A stretch of 64,000 nt of DNA from Owenia fusiformis (taxonomy: Eukaryota; Annelida; Polychaeta; Sabellida; Oweniidae), in assembly GCA_903813345.2 (NCBI GenBank), contig CAIIXF020000005.1, forward strand, positions 4,247,375 through 4,311,374, read 5' to 3'. Shown one piece after another: positions 19,645 through 32,313 of this stretch (position 1 is its first letter; every line of letters begins with the position of its first letter). The translations under genes and the position numbers were made by a program. The notes under the pieces are model-generated. The model searched no databases. It was not told the DNA's origin and was given only the letters and a program-made list of their open reading frames with translations.

Positions 19645-21750
19645 ATAAACTAATAAAACTTTGTCAATTTTTAATCGAGTCTGGGCAAAAATGTACATGT
19701 ATATAACATGTTATTTTAATGTTTGTTTCTGTAGTAGTTAAGTTCATTCTTTGTATAACTCTATATACCCTACAAGGGGTGAATTGAGAAATAAAAAAAC
19801 AACATAATTGTTATTGTACAGAATAAAGTTTCAAGGTCTGCACAAATCTAAAATTTGTAAATATAAGGCTAAACGAATCCTGTTTTGAATATGTTCAATG
19901 CAATCTTAAAATATCAACAGGAAGATAAATAATCGGAAAAATATTTGAAATGGAAATTTAATTTCTTTGTACTTTGAAGAGTTAACCAAAGTACTTTGAA
20001 ACTCTCCCCTTTCTCTTGAAAGATTTCATTTTAAACAGAGCTCTTTATTCTAAAATTCTCATTTATCCTCATTTCAAAATATTCTGTGGAGCCACCAATG
20101 CAAATTTAGGATAACACACTTTTAGTAATGGTACTTTAGAGACAGTCTGGACAAATAAATCATGCATGCAAAGTATTAAAAATCCAAACTTTGTTGATGC
20201 TCACATCAAATATGATAATAAAATGATATGAACATCTCTTATATCAAGAATGTGTTAATCATCTGAGACAATACATGCTCACTACCCCAAATCTTAAAAA
20301 AGAGTAGTGTCACATTAACTCTCTATTCAAGTATCAATCTACGACTAAAATATCATATTACAGAAAATTACAAAATCAAATGAATTTAATAGTAAGAGCC
20401 TTTCACCTAGTTTACATTAATCACTGCCTCTTACACACTAAACAGATGAAACTAATGGTAATTGTTATTCTTGATATGTGATTATCAAACACAAGGTTTC
20501 AATCATGGTTGATAGTAAATAATGGTTGTATTTTTCTTATGTCATATTGAAGTTTACTCTATAAATTTCTTCATAAATGGGGAGATGTGATGCACACCAT
20601 TAAATGCAAGGCAGCAGTGGACTGAGCTGACAAATGGCATAGTCACAATCTCAAAAACTTGAGTGAACATTTCACCTTTTTGGTGGGACTGATAATAAGT
20701 TTTACCTTAAAATTTAGTACCCTTATTTAAGAATTATTTTCAATTCCATTTGCCACTTTTTCTGACATTAGCAAATGACAGCTCAAATCTAAGCAATCAA
20801 TTAGCCTTTTTGAGCCCTATACATCACTGTCCATTATGCCAATTAGGTAGGTAGGGAGTCCCAATGGTATTGCTAAGCTTCAACTTATCACTGCCCCCAA
20901 GCAAATGGGCATTTCAGAATAAATGAAGTATTCATTAGTTCTACCATTGAAGTGTATCACTGTATATAATGATGAGTTATATTTACTATGTTGTATCAAT
21001 TTGTCATATTGGTAAAATATAAGTGTAAATTACAAAATATTAGAGAAAATTCCAGCAGAAGACTCTTGATCAGACAGCCCAGTTGATGTTTGTTTGTAGC
21101 TTATTATTGGTAAATCAAAGTCATGTAACATTAAACATCATAATTTAAAATTTATGAAATAAAGGAGGAACTTATAGTCATGTGCATCTGTTTTCAGCAT
21201 GATTTTCTCACATAAACAAGATTTCCCTTCGTGTAATAAAAATGTCCTGAGGGTTTCTAAGATGGATTGATTCATCTGCCAACACTCAGTGGTGGTATGT
21301 TGGAGACTATGACTGAGATTGAGAATTAGAGTCAAGGGACATGGGGGAAGTCACAATTGTGAAAACATAAAGAATATAAGCAATTTATTCCTTTTAATCT
21401 CTCAGGAATTGTCCATCCTAATTAAAAAAATTCACTCTTAATGGGTTATAAAAGTGCACACACTAATGGTCAGTATGTGATCAATTTATGTAATTTGCTC
21501 TAAAATGCCAACTTATGGTCCATTTCCTCCCCGGTTGATATATTTTATTAACAATTAGCTGACTTTTGGTCAACTTCCTCCTTCCCATTTACAAATTTGG
21601 AGATTAACTGTGCTTTCTCACGGGAGGTACTTTCAAGTAAGAAATTATGATAAAGTAATGTTTTATTATTTTGTGGTTTCAACTTATTCTTATATTACTA
21701 CTTTTTTCAAGTAAAGATGTTGACTATATATTTTTTATAATTTGTTCCAC
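19645..21750. other. AT-rich apparently unique DNA
   Basis: Only short chance ORFs occur (for example 21138-21335 minus). No TIR pair or tRNA-like sequence was seen. Confidence 0.4.
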
Positions 21751-21754
21751 AGCA

Positions 21755-21835
21755 TGTATTGTTATGACTTCAGTATAAATGAAATGTCTCATTTCATCAT
21801 GGTTTTATTTGACTGGGGAGGGAATGTTAGCCATT
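21755..21835 (+). repeat. Family B fragment
   Basis: TGTATTGTTATGACTTCAGT and ATAAATGAAATGTC, followed by GGGGAGGGAATGTTAG, match 36300-36400. Confidence 0.5.
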
Positions 21836-22450
21836 TTTAGTTACAGAGTTTGCAAGGTGGTTTGTTAGAAGATTCGTACAGACACCAAACAGAAGGTTAC
21901 GTGTGTACAAAGATAAAACCATTACACAGAGAAGGTTATTGTAATTGGTATAATGTAACATCTGATTTGAAAAATCAACTGTAAGGTTTTCTTGATTTCT
22001 TATGATTTTGCAATACATTTCCTGTTATACAAATTATCAAGGTGTCATGGTTTTTGAGTAGGTACACAAACAGAAGAGAATTGTTTTCAGTATGCTTTGC
22101 ATTGATTTATGAGCATACATTGTTGGGTAGATTAACTGTTTCTTTGGTATGTATTAATATAAACTCTAAGCTTTACACAAATGTACAAGCATTTCTAGAA
22201 TGCTTAACATTATGAATTTAATATTTACATGAAATAATGAAGTTAGGAAGTTATGAGCTAGAATCTAAAGAATGAAAAAATCACAAGTCAGCTGCAGTTA
22301 AGCTTTATTGACATTGAGTAATTGACATTGATTTTTTAAGTGCCTTATGTTTGCTCAGTGTTCAAATGGCAGTTACAGATAAAAATATCTAGTTATAAAA
22401 CACATTGTTTTCTTTTTTAGATACATCATGACTTAAGTGGTAACTGGAAA

Positions 22451-22594
22451 ATAAGACAAGGCATTAACGTGCAAAATGTCACCACCTGTATTACAGTTTT
22501 TAAAACTATGATTAATTTTTTAATAAGACAAGGCAATAACGTGCAAAATGTCTCCACCTGTATTACATTTTTTAAGACTATCATTAATTTTAAG
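22451..22594 (+). repeat. 72-bp tandem duplication
   Basis: ATAAGACAAGGCATTAACGT through TGATTAATTTTTTA is followed by a second copy starting at 22523 with a few substitutions. GTGCAAAATGTCNCCACCTG is in both. A similar AAAATGTCACCACCTAG is at 9612. Confidence 0.85.
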
Positions 22595-22599
22595 CCTTG

Positions 22600-25500
22600 A
22601 AATATCTTAATATATATTTAAGATACATGAATTTGGTTTCTTATCAACTGTATGAGGTTCTTATTTTTGTTAACCATAAGGAGTGTGTACTAAGAGGCTT
22701 TGTGCACAGGATTTATCCTAAATAATGAACCCTGTACCCAAAACTGATTGTACATAACAGATGTATCCCATACCTTCACTGCGATTCTAGGAACATTCCA
22801 AGTTTCAAAATATTGGATACATATTTTAATTTTAAAACTTGAAGTGAAATTTTTCAGAAATATATTTTTTCAAAGGACATAGCGCAATTATGGGCAAATA
22901 TCTCCCTGGTCAGTATGAATCTTTTTTTGGTGTACCATGAAGAATACATTGTCACATAACACTTTGGAAATATTTAAGCGTTTGGGCTGATTTTGAGGTT
23001 ATTGAGTTCAGTTAGGGTGTATCATCATATTCCAATATAAGCCAATGATTTCCATTGATTATCACAAAAATATACCAAAAATACACTATGACCTGAATCG
23101 ATTTCAAATTTAATAATTTCACAATGTGACATAAATGGACTATCTCATCAAATGTGCAAATATGATGTTTGCAAACGATTCGGGTCATACTTTAAGTTAA
23201 AATATTACTATTAAAATGACTATAGAAAAATGTTCCCAAAGCAGCTTTTACACTCAAATGCTACACAACTTTGTAAATCCAAACAGCATACTAATATATT
23301 TCATTATTTAGTAACATATTTGGATCAGATGGAGGGATGCGTAGGATGCGAATGGATTTTGCTAGACACATAATGTTTAGCTGATTTATCATCTACGCCT
23401 CTACACTTCATGATTGAATATTGACCCTAATAAGAGGCCGATTCATCAATACAGTGTTGAATATAGGTCAACAAGATACAAGTGTACATATAAATGTAAT
23501 AATAAATCAGTTTATTCATTTTGAAAAAGCAGATGAATTAATTTTTTCTCATGGGGAAATCATAATGGAGAGTGCTCTACATCCTTTATAGAAGATAATG
23601 ATTTTTGTAATTTTAAGGAGCGGGACCAGGATGGATACAGCAAGAGATGTCCTTTAACAACCAATCAGATAACATGTGAATTTCCCAAGTCTATTCTTGT
23701 TTCAGAAAATTAATTTCAAGAAAATGAGTTTAGAAATAGAGTTTAAGGTTTCTTTGTTGTTAAGTAGATAGCTGAATATTTGATTTAGCTCAACATGTAG
23801 AAAAATCTCAGGAATTTCTTTAAAATGATACATGAATATAGTAACAGAATAGCAGTAAACAATAAACTAATAAATGGCAAAATAGATAAAAGAGTTTTAA
23901 AGTGAAATGATATTATGAACATGCCATGTCTAATTCATTTTGCTCTAATCATGCAGTTAAGCAGTTAATAGAATAAATACCATAAACATATTTGTTTACT
24001 GTGCATAATGGAAACATTAATGGCTTTTACAAAGGACATTAACATTAGTAACTACCTCATGATTAAACTGTTACTCTGTTACTTTACCATTGGGATGTGG
24101 GAAAATGTGCAGCTCATGCAATATTTCAGGTAACATAGAATTACATCAATTTTTCATGTTTACAAAGAAACCCATTAGCTGATATTTAATGTGTTACATT
24201 CTGCAACATATTATCCTTCATTTTTATTAGTACTGATAAAGAAATGTGTGGGAACTCTACTCTCTGCTCACGGAGAAATGTTGTAAAGGATTACAGCATT
24301 TGCTAATCAGAAATTCAGGACAATTACTTTTTTAAAGCAAAACTAAGCAATTAAATTAATTATTATTTGCCACACGTGTGCAGTAATTTCTAATTGACCT
24401 TCATTTAATTGAAAAACTTGAAAACTTCTTTTCACAGCAACACATGTTGCAGAATCTGTGGATTATTACAACTATTTACCTATTGATCTGAGCTATCTTG
24501 ATTTATTCTCAGACTCCTCACTGAGGCTATCACCCTATATCTCATCTATAGTAGCAATAATACAAGAGATGACTACGTAGAGGCAGCATCACATAATAAT
24601 AATAAAACTGGATTGTTGGTCATTAAAGAAAAGAACATTGAGTGGAAATTGACAGATATGGTATTTAATCAACATTAAAGTGAGATTAGAGGATTGACTT
24701 TATCTTTTACAATATAAGTTTATTTATGGAATTTCAAACTTGCTGCTTCAAATCAAGTATGGTAAGTATAGAATTTGTTATTATCAAGTTAGTTTTTACT
24801 CATTTTGCTTTTCCTACAGTCTTTACAACTTAATGGCAAAACATTTTTTATCGAATACCTTATATTAACCATGATTAAATTACTTATGATTTGAAATATT
24901 CCCATTGGTACCATGGGATGAGCTATTGAATATATTATACATAGAAATCAAAAGTGGAACTAATGAAACAACGTGATGCAATCAAAATTGAAATGATAAG
25001 AAATTGTACAGAAGCATGATGAAGATGATGATTTATCTTTAAGATTATTTTGTAACAAAGCATTGCAACAGAGAAATGACCATCAACCTTGTACTTTCTA
25101 GGTTGAAACTATAGTTCTATCCAGCTACAATAAACAATATGCTTGTATGATTAGGTTCAGAAGTAAATGTGGTTTACTGTTTTTGGTGTAGATTGTGATT
25201 GTAGATTGGTGAATCAATTTATTTTTTAACAGGATGTGAACTTAATGTTCTTGAAAATAGTAAATATTGTATTGGAATCCCGAGAATTGGAATCAAGTTC
25301 AAATGTATTTCAGCCCTTTTCACAAAAATACAGTATATATGTAGATGACAAGACTCATAAGTCATGGGTTCATCAGCAAGTTATTTTCTAGCACTATCTT
25401 AAAGATAATTGTGGTTAAGCAAAATGTGGTGATCATGGGAAGATTTTTGTCATTAATGATTGTATAGCTATATTAAATTAGTGTTTACAGTAACCAATGT

Positions 25501-25800
25501 TTATCACACAAATATGGCATTTTTGGGAAAATGCAGGAAAACTGGTAAACCTTTGAAGCGTGTTATCACTTTCTAGCATGTCTGTCTGTACTTATCAGTA
25601 TATCACTATCAAATAGCAATTACTGCATCCAATTTTTATAACAGCTAGATTAAAGTACGAGATTTATGAATGAAAAAGCTTCTTTTAGCTGTAAATTATT
25701 AGCTGAAGGCAATGTGAAGAAGACTTTTTCTTGCACTTAAGTGCACTCAAAAGAATCATTGTATGTCTTGTCTATATTTTGAAGCTGTAAGAATATCTGT
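22600..25800. other. AT-rich apparently unique DNA (longest quiet stretch)
   Basis: No transposon ends or ORFs of note were seen. About 24340-24430 holds several homeodomain-core words (TAATTA, CAATTA) next to CACACGTGTG, which could be regulatory or simply AT-rich chance. Confidence 0.4.
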
Positions 25801-25804
25801 CATG

Positions 25805-26545
25805 ATCTTAGTAAATTGAAAACTAGACAACAGCAACGCCAAAGCGTAGCAAATCCCATCGAACAGCCATTGCTGGCATTTTACAAACAAAGTACATAAC
25901 AAAAATGGCAGCCATTTTTCAAAATGGCCACCTTCTACCAAAAGTGTCATTAAACAGTGTGCCATGCTTAAAGTATTCACATACCAAATATGAACAAAAT
26001 CTACTTTTCAAGTTATAGTAAAATATGTTAAAATGGCGGCCATTTTTCAAAATGGCCGCCTTCTACTTAAAGTGTCGTTAGACAGTATGCCATGCTGATA
26101 GTATTCACATACCAAATATGAACAAAATCGCTCCACTACTTTTCGAGTTACAGCAAAAATGGTAAAATAACAAGTAAAGGCAGCCATTTTTCAAGATGGC
26201 TGCCAAGTGCTTCTTTAATATCTACATTTCTAGCTTTATTAATGTCCTATATAATTATTTTACATTTAAAACATATTGCTATTACAGTTTTACATATTGC
26301 ACCTAAATTACTGTAAAATCGGCACTACAATGGCCGCCATTTTTTAAATGAGTGGCCATTTTCAAAATTGGTTTCAGAGCAGAACTTCTACCCCCATAGG
26401 GTATATGTGTACAAAACATGAACAAAATCGGGCCAACGGTATTTGAGTTATTGCCCGGACGGACAGATGGACGGACAGACGGATGGACAGACGGATGGAG
26501 GCGTTCCCTATATCCCTCCAAACTTCGTTCATTGGGATAATAATT
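25805..26545 (-). repeat. ATGGCC-type dispersed repeat, copy 3 (best preserved)
   Basis: Two tandem units of about 125 bp begin AAAATGGCNGCCATTTTTC and contain AAAATGGCCNCCTTCTAC, AGTGTCRTTARACAGTRTG and ACATACCAAATATGAACAAA. A third, partial unit follows. The end has CAGAACTTCTACCCCCATAG, a run of GGACGGACAGATGG-type words and GGGATAATA near 26540. The ATGGCNGCCAT words are self-complementary, so each unit can fold. No coding function. Confidence 0.75.
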
Positions 26546-26639
26546 AAATAAGATTATTTTTGTGATGTTTAATAACAAACTTAGGTTTTCCTAGTTATAA
26601 GGGGACAATATGCATTGAAGCACAAAATGGCAAAACCAA

Positions 26640-27015
26640 CAATCATATATGTTAGTTAATGAAAACACAGAATGAAATCCTGTGCTAAGGGCTGATGTGA
26701 AAAAGTCAGTCCACCCCAGTGGGGATCGAACCCACGACCCCTCGCTGTCTGGGCAAGTGCTCTACCACTGAGCTACAGGACCGACTGGCTTTTTCACATC
26801 AACATTGCATATACAGCATTGCAGCCATGTCTTACATGCCCAGTTTTCTGGACCCCATATAAGTTACCTGTCTTTCCAGGATGTCAATCACACTATTCAT
26901 GATGTCATGTGGACTTTCCCACAGGCCATTCCCCCTAAAGAGAAGTAGTATTAGTTCATGAAAACACAGAATGAAATCCTGTGCTAAGGGCTGATGTGAA
27001 AAAGTCAGTCCCCCC
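26640..27015. repeat. Pair of 60-bp direct repeats flanking a tRNA-like unit
   Basis: AATGAAAACACAGAATGAAA through GATGTGAAAAAGTCAGTCC occurs at about 26657-26712 and again at about 26958-27013, nearly identical. In the first copy it continues into the tRNA-like sequence. In the second it stops after CCCCCC. Confidence 0.8.
26711..26785 (-). repeat. tRNA-like sequence (Ala-type SINE head or tRNA pseudogene)
   Basis: Reading the minus strand, GTAGCTCAGTGGTAGAGC is a perfect A box with a closed 4-bp D stem. CTTGC/GCGAG forms an anticodon stem with one G-T pair. GTGGGTTCGATCCCCAC is a perfect T arm with the B box. The acceptor stem does not pair properly and the anticodon loop (CCAGACA) lacks the usual T33, so I do not call a functional tRNA. 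It is bordered by inverted arms GATGTGAAAAAGTCAGTCC (26694-26712) and GGACCGACTGGCTTTTTCAC (from 26778), giving a hairpin around the tRNA-like core. Confidence 0.75.
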
Positions 27016-27179
27016 AAAAGTATATGAAAATGTGATGGACTGACAGCTTATATTCTTTATTTCCTTTTATGTTTTTTTTAAATCATGGGTTAGACTATTT
27101 GCTGTGCAGGGGTTGCCTATCATCAGCTTTCAAGGGGGTATACACCTATGATTTACATGCTATAATAATCCCATCGAAT

Positions 27180-27600
27180 AAAGTTCAGTCTTTCAAGGTC
27201 ACAAAAGGTTAAAAAGGTCAAAAAGGTCTTTTTTCAACTTGCTTCAAATTGACCAAATTTCAAAATCATCTACAAATTATCAGAAGTTCTAATCTGACTT
27301 TAGATTTGAGATTTTTCCTTCAATGACTTTACCTTCTAAAGATCAAAAAAGGTCAAAAAAAGTATTTCTCAACTTGCTTCAAATTTACTTTTTTTTCAAA
27401 ATCATCTACAAGTTCTCAAAAGTTATCTGACTATAAATTTGACCTCCAATGACATTCTCAAGGTAAAAAAAGACTTTACCTTCAATGACCTTCTCAAGGC
27501 CAAAAAGGTATTTTTTCATCTTGCTTCAAATTGACAACTTTTTTTTCAGAATCCTTTACAAATTCTCAGAAGTTCAAATCTGACTCATTTTTTATAAGAA
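27180..27600 (-). repeat. Degenerate tandem array, inverse of 13960-14250
   Basis: Units with CAAAAAGGTCTTTTTTCAAC, TTGCTTCAAATTGAC and AAATCATCTACAAATTATCA appear about four times at roughly 100-bp spacing, reverse-complementary to 13960-14250. Confidence 0.7.
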
Positions 27601-28255
27601 ATAATGTTTATATTTAAGGTTGTCGACTTAAAGTAAATAATAGTCTGTATGTAAGTAACAAATTGAATTCCAGTGTTTAACAATGATCTTGGTTTCTGGA
27701 ATGCAAATTGATGATTTTTTGTTGTGTCAGCACTGATTTGTGATTAAATAGATATCTACCACATGTTCAGTTACGGCTCATCATTACTATTATTAGCCAG
27801 CAGTGTCTAATGAGGCATATTTGGCCAATGATATTCTATGAAGCATATATTCTTTAGTTTTCCATTTTTGAGCATTAATGAGGAATCAGATCTGGACATG
27901 GCAAGATTAGAAATGTGTGGGGTTTTAATATGATGAGGTATTATCTAACTAATGATAATAAACAAAAATAATAAAAAATCACCAGATCACCTATAATTAA
28001 ATATCAGTGGCAAATTCAAGAGGTTTTGTATGGTACTTAAATGTTACTTAAAGATATATGCTTGTTTAAGCACAAAAAGGAACATTGTTAGTACATTATC
28101 TTAAAACCTGTTTTGAGTGTATTATAATGTCTATGTGCTGATAGTTTTCAGAGCTGTTGGAGTATTGACTTGCTTGTGTAGTTTTCTTTAAATAGCAGTC
28201 TGATCATCAATTATATAACATGTTTTTTTATCAGGGTTCTCTTAAACAACACTTT

Positions 28256-28500
28256 TTAGTCCATAAAATTCTGCATAGTCCATCTGCTAGGGCTCCCTGG
28301 CAGAGCCAAGGTTACTATTATTGCTTGGCCCTGGCATTGTTCAGACAAATTTGTGTGTGCTTTATGTAATTCGTGGTGTTTGAGTAGTCCACAACTCATA
28401 TAAAAGGCTGGGGTGTGTACTTGTTTGCCTGTGTACTGGTGCATGTTAAAGAACACAGGGCTCCTACAAGGAGGGGTTTCTGGATCTTCGGGTGTAAAAT
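28256..28500. repeat. Possible SINE-like segment
   Basis: CTCCCTGGCAGAGCCAAGG, GGCTGGGGTGTGTACTTG and GCATGTTAAAGAACACAGGG make a locally GC-richer block with no ORF homology. It might be a SINE body, but no A/B boxes or second copy in the window support this. Confidence 0.2.
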
Positions 28501-28624
28501 ACCTAAAATATTGAAAATACCAATGAGGTATTACTCACCAAATTACAATACAATATCAATAAAGAATACCATTACCAATTGAAATGTAATCCGAACATAG
28601 GCTAGGAAACATCCAGAGCCTTTT

Positions 28625-28820
28625 ATCCCAACAAACAAAGTTTGATAGGGACATAGTGAAGCCCTCTGTTCATTCGGAAGATAACTCGAATACTAATGGA
28701 CAGATTTTTTTCATATTTGGTGGAAAGATGTGTATTGTACGCAACAAAAAAATGTCCAAGATGGCCACTGCTTTAAAAATGGCAGGAACTTTTCGTGAAA
28801 ATCAAAGTAATAAATATTAG
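28625..28820 (+). repeat. ATGGCC-type dispersed repeat, copy 4 (5' part only)
   Basis: TTATCCCAACAAACAAAGTT, TGATAGGGACATAGTGAAGC and AAGATGGCCACTG match the plus-orientation family end. The copy is truncated after about 190 bp. Confidence 0.55.
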
Positions 28821-28829
28821 TGTTTTAAA

Positions 28830-29215
28830 TTTTGGTAGTGTATTCACAACATCCATCTATTTCAAATATATTCTGAGTTTTTCACCATGACCCTGAGGAG
28901 CAATGTATGGGGGGGGGGGGGGGTCAGGAAAATGTGAATTTGCATTAAGTTTGAGATCTTTCTAAAGTATAGCTTTATTATACTCAAATGAAAGGCAATT
29001 TAAAGAAGATTGCAAATATTGAATCGGTTTGTTATTTGGGCCTCGTAAATTCAAAATGGCTGCCTCCTTATGTAGAATTTCACAATAATTTTCTGATCTC
29101 TTCAAAGTATGGCTATATTATTCTCAAATTGAAGGAAATTTAGAGCAGATCACTACTTTGGTATTGTTTTCCTGATTTGTGCCTCAGAAAATTCAAATTG
29201 TCTATCTTATTTGTG
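28830..29215 (+). repeat. Dispersed repeat shared with 17940-18190, with a G15 tract
   Basis: It contains the blocks listed for 17940-18190, with an internal partial duplication (CTCAAATTGAAGGAAATTTA-type words twice) and a run of 15 G at 28909-28923. The homopolymer length is likely variable or error-prone. Confidence 0.6.
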
Positions 29216-29231
29216 CCTTTAAAACTCTTAA

Positions 29232-29830
29232 AGGGGTATTCCTTGCCAGACCATCTCTCTCCTAATATTGAAGCTATAACCATATACATACTTTGCAAGT
29301 TTATCAAAAAACAGAAAAATGTTTTGAAATGGTCAATATTGATCACTTAAAAATGTAGTGCTCAATTCCAGTAGGCTGCCATCTTTTAAAATTTCACTCA
29401 GGAAGTGATGTCATCGACTCTCAACTTTGCATATAACATTAGGTAAGGAGCTATTAGAATTAGTAAACCAGTTGAATATTTTTTTCAATTTGGTCTATGA
29501 TTAAAACCCTTTTGATGATCTCTTCTTTAGTTCTAAATTGACAACTCCTGAAAATATTTTTACACAGAAGATAAAGGCTTCTTGTTTAGAAGTGATTTTG
29601 TACTTCTTTCCTATACTGTAATAGACAAGGTTATAACAGGTGAGAGTCGATGACATCACTTCCTGAAAGACATCTGAAAAGATGGCAGCTTACTGGGATT
29701 GAGTACTACATTTTTAAATGATCAATATTGACCATATGAAAAAAATTTCCCGTGTTTTGCTAAATATGTAAAGTATATACGATTGTAGCTACCATATCAG
29801 GAGAGTAATAGTATGGCAAGGAATGTTCCT
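29232..29830. mobile_element. TTAA-flanked element with about 200-bp TIRs
   Basis: The left end AGGGGTATTCCTTGCCAGAC and the right end (reverse complement AGGAACATTCCTTGCCATAC) open imperfect TIRs of about 200 bp. The TIRs include the shared AAGTGATGTCATCGACTCTC. Both borders carry TTAA (29228-29231, 29831-29834). TTAA duplication indicates a piggyBac- or Kolobok-type target preference. With only about 200 bp between the TIRs, it is non-autonomous. Confidence 0.82.
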
Positions 29831-30280
29831 TTAAATGGTTACCCAAATGCTTTTAGATTGGTAGAATGCATTTTGAAATTTCAAATCATCCATAGTCTTT
29901 TCGCGTATCTGATTTCGTTCATGTTATAGTACATATTTATTGCTGAACCAGTTATAACATTTATCTGCATACATGTACAATATATTTGAAAAGTAAGTGC
30001 AACTAAAAATGTAATGCACAAATATTTTACAGAGATATTTTCAATAATGGATAAATTGGATACTTGCATCGAGTTTGTAGTATCTGTATTGTCCAAGATA
30101 TTTTAATTTTTATGAGGAAACTTAACTCAGATTTGGGATTTGACATTTCACCATCCTCAAACTTCAAGGCTCCAAAATCCAGAATATATTCACTGGGTTT
30201 GGAGGAGGACCTTTCACTGGTCAAAAGGGCTGTTTCTTTATTTTCTTGAATTTAGGTCAAATAGGTCTCAGAAGTCTTAA

Positions 30281-30573
30281 CCTCTTGAATACCAGCCTCT
30301 AAAAAGGGTTTGAAACCAGAGCATTTTTCATTTTCTGTTAGTTTTCTTGATATTTACATCTAAAAACACTATGTTTGATATTTGATTTCATAAGAAGAGT
30401 AAACATAGACCCATTACATACATTCTAAAACATATGTTGTGAAGATTGGATAAAAAATGCAAAAGTTAAAGCAGTTTTAGTGAAAAATTCTGTGACAGAT
30501 ATATCTGTCGCTCTGGGTTCCAAATGGATTTTATTTGTGACAGATATATCCATCATTCTGGGTATTCAAGAGG
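30281..30573. mobile_element. TTAA-flanked MITE with CCTCTTGAATACC TIRs
   Basis: CCTCTTGAATACCAG at the left and CTGGGTATTCAAGAGG at the right are inverted and flanked by TTAA (30277-30280, 30574-30577). The right half holds two related words, GTGACAGATATATCTGTCGC and GTGACAGATATATCCATCAT. The CC start plus TTAA fits piggyBac-type MITEs. Confidence 0.8.
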
Positions 30574-30579
30574 TTAATA

Positions 30580-32310
30580 GGCCTGAAATAGAAGGTCAAT
30601 GGCAAGGTAATTGAATTAGGTCACAAATGCTGACTATTAGTAATAAGATATTAGGATTCAAAATCTGAACAAATGTTAAATTTCTACATTTTTATGTAAG
30701 GCTACTTTTACTTGCTTCAAATTGACTCAAGTGTCTTAAGTTCCTAGTGGTAAAAAAACCTTCAGGACATCTGTAAGATTGCTTGCCATCTTGATATAGA
30801 TAGAATTGCTTCGACCAAGATTATTTAATAAAAGGAAAAACTATGATCTCTGTTACAAAAAATTAAAGTACATTTTTAGTTTACATGATACATGCCTGAC
30901 AATGTGGAAGCCATAAGTTTTTTTATTGGTAACTATATCAAAAGCCAGTAATTGAGAGTTGTTTACTTGACATGTTTCCGGCTGTCTGCTTTGTGGAAGC
31001 CATTGTAACAATTTATAACACTTGGTGGTGTTTATGTGTTCTATAGGTAATTACATTTTAATTTCACTGTATGTGTGCATAGTAGAAATGCTGTACTACC
31101 ATAACTGGTATTTTAAGGTGATGAGTTATGATTTTATCGTAGTCAAATCTTTCACCTTCTTGTGCTAATACCTATTACTTTATTATGTGCAAACAGTAAA
31201 GCCTCTGTACATATAGTATCAGGGCTTTAGGAAGGATGTCACCCACTCATTTAATAAAGATAAACTGGGTAACTTTGAAATGGTGGATCCATTTGAGGAT
31301 GTGTGGGTTTGAATTTGATTGATGAAAGATTGGTGGGTATACTTCAAAATGAATTTGATTATGAACTGTCCATATTCATTCGTCTTATATAAAATACAGA
31401 AAAGCTAAAGCCTAACCCTCCTCTGCAGTTTTCAACCTTTTGAAAGGATTCTGTTGTTTCAATCAAGTTGAATATTTTATCTTATATGCATGGTCCTAGT
31501 GCTGTATTATTCCAACCGTTGGACAATAAGCATCCTTCATTTCCCCCAGCTCAAAACAATTTTGGACATCATTAATTTATTTTATCTTTGAGAAATGTCT
31601 AAGACTGGCAGTATTATTTTGACTTATGGCATCTTTTATACAGTTCATTGACCAAGGATTATATTAGAAGTCTAAATTGAGTCATTCCTTAAAGATTATT
31701 GTGTGGATAAGTAGGTTCTATTGAAGGAAGTTAATAATGACCATTGGGTTGAGTACAATCTTCGACTTCAATTCCTAGGTTGAAGCCTTGCAAATGATGA
31801 CTATACATTTTTTGAACAGTAAATATGCATCAAGTTTAACTTAGATGCTTCCCCCCACACCTTAACTATACATGTATATGCATGTTATAAAACCATATGG
31901 GCTCTATCTATCCGCATGGCCATCTACTCAATATGTGAAATGTGTTGAACCTCAGTGTAACCCAAGGATACAAAGGCTTCATAAAAAGGTAGCAAGGTAT
32001 TCAACAGATTCACTTATTTCACTTACAAAATGTGTGAAAGAATTATTGATAGTCTGCTTATTTTTGTCGAGCAATAAGACAAAGCAGTCAACTGAATCCA
32101 AGAACAGTACCGACAATGTCATTAATATCGTTATTTAAACAAAGATCATATAGAGCAGCATACCGTAGAATATGATACTAAATCATCTTTCATTTATTTC
32201 ATTCTCGAACAATGTTGACTTACTTGGTAATTTAGAAAAATGACAATTTTATTTGATCATAAAAATTAATATTATAGTATTTTTCTTGAAATTTTGTTTT
32301 CACAATATGG
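30580..32310. other. AT-rich apparently unique DNA
   Basis: An 88-codon plus ORF (31872-32138) shows no recognisable domain or splice context and is not called. No repeats were seen. Confidence 0.4.
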
Positions 32311-32313
32311 CTA

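Noticed and set aside
26711-26785. Functional tRNA gene
   Set aside because: D and T arms are perfect, but the acceptor stem does not pair and the anticodon loop lacks T33. It is treated as tRNA-like.
31872-32138. 88-codon plus-strand ORF
   Set aside because: No domain, no splice context and no second copy. It lies in plain AT-rich DNA.
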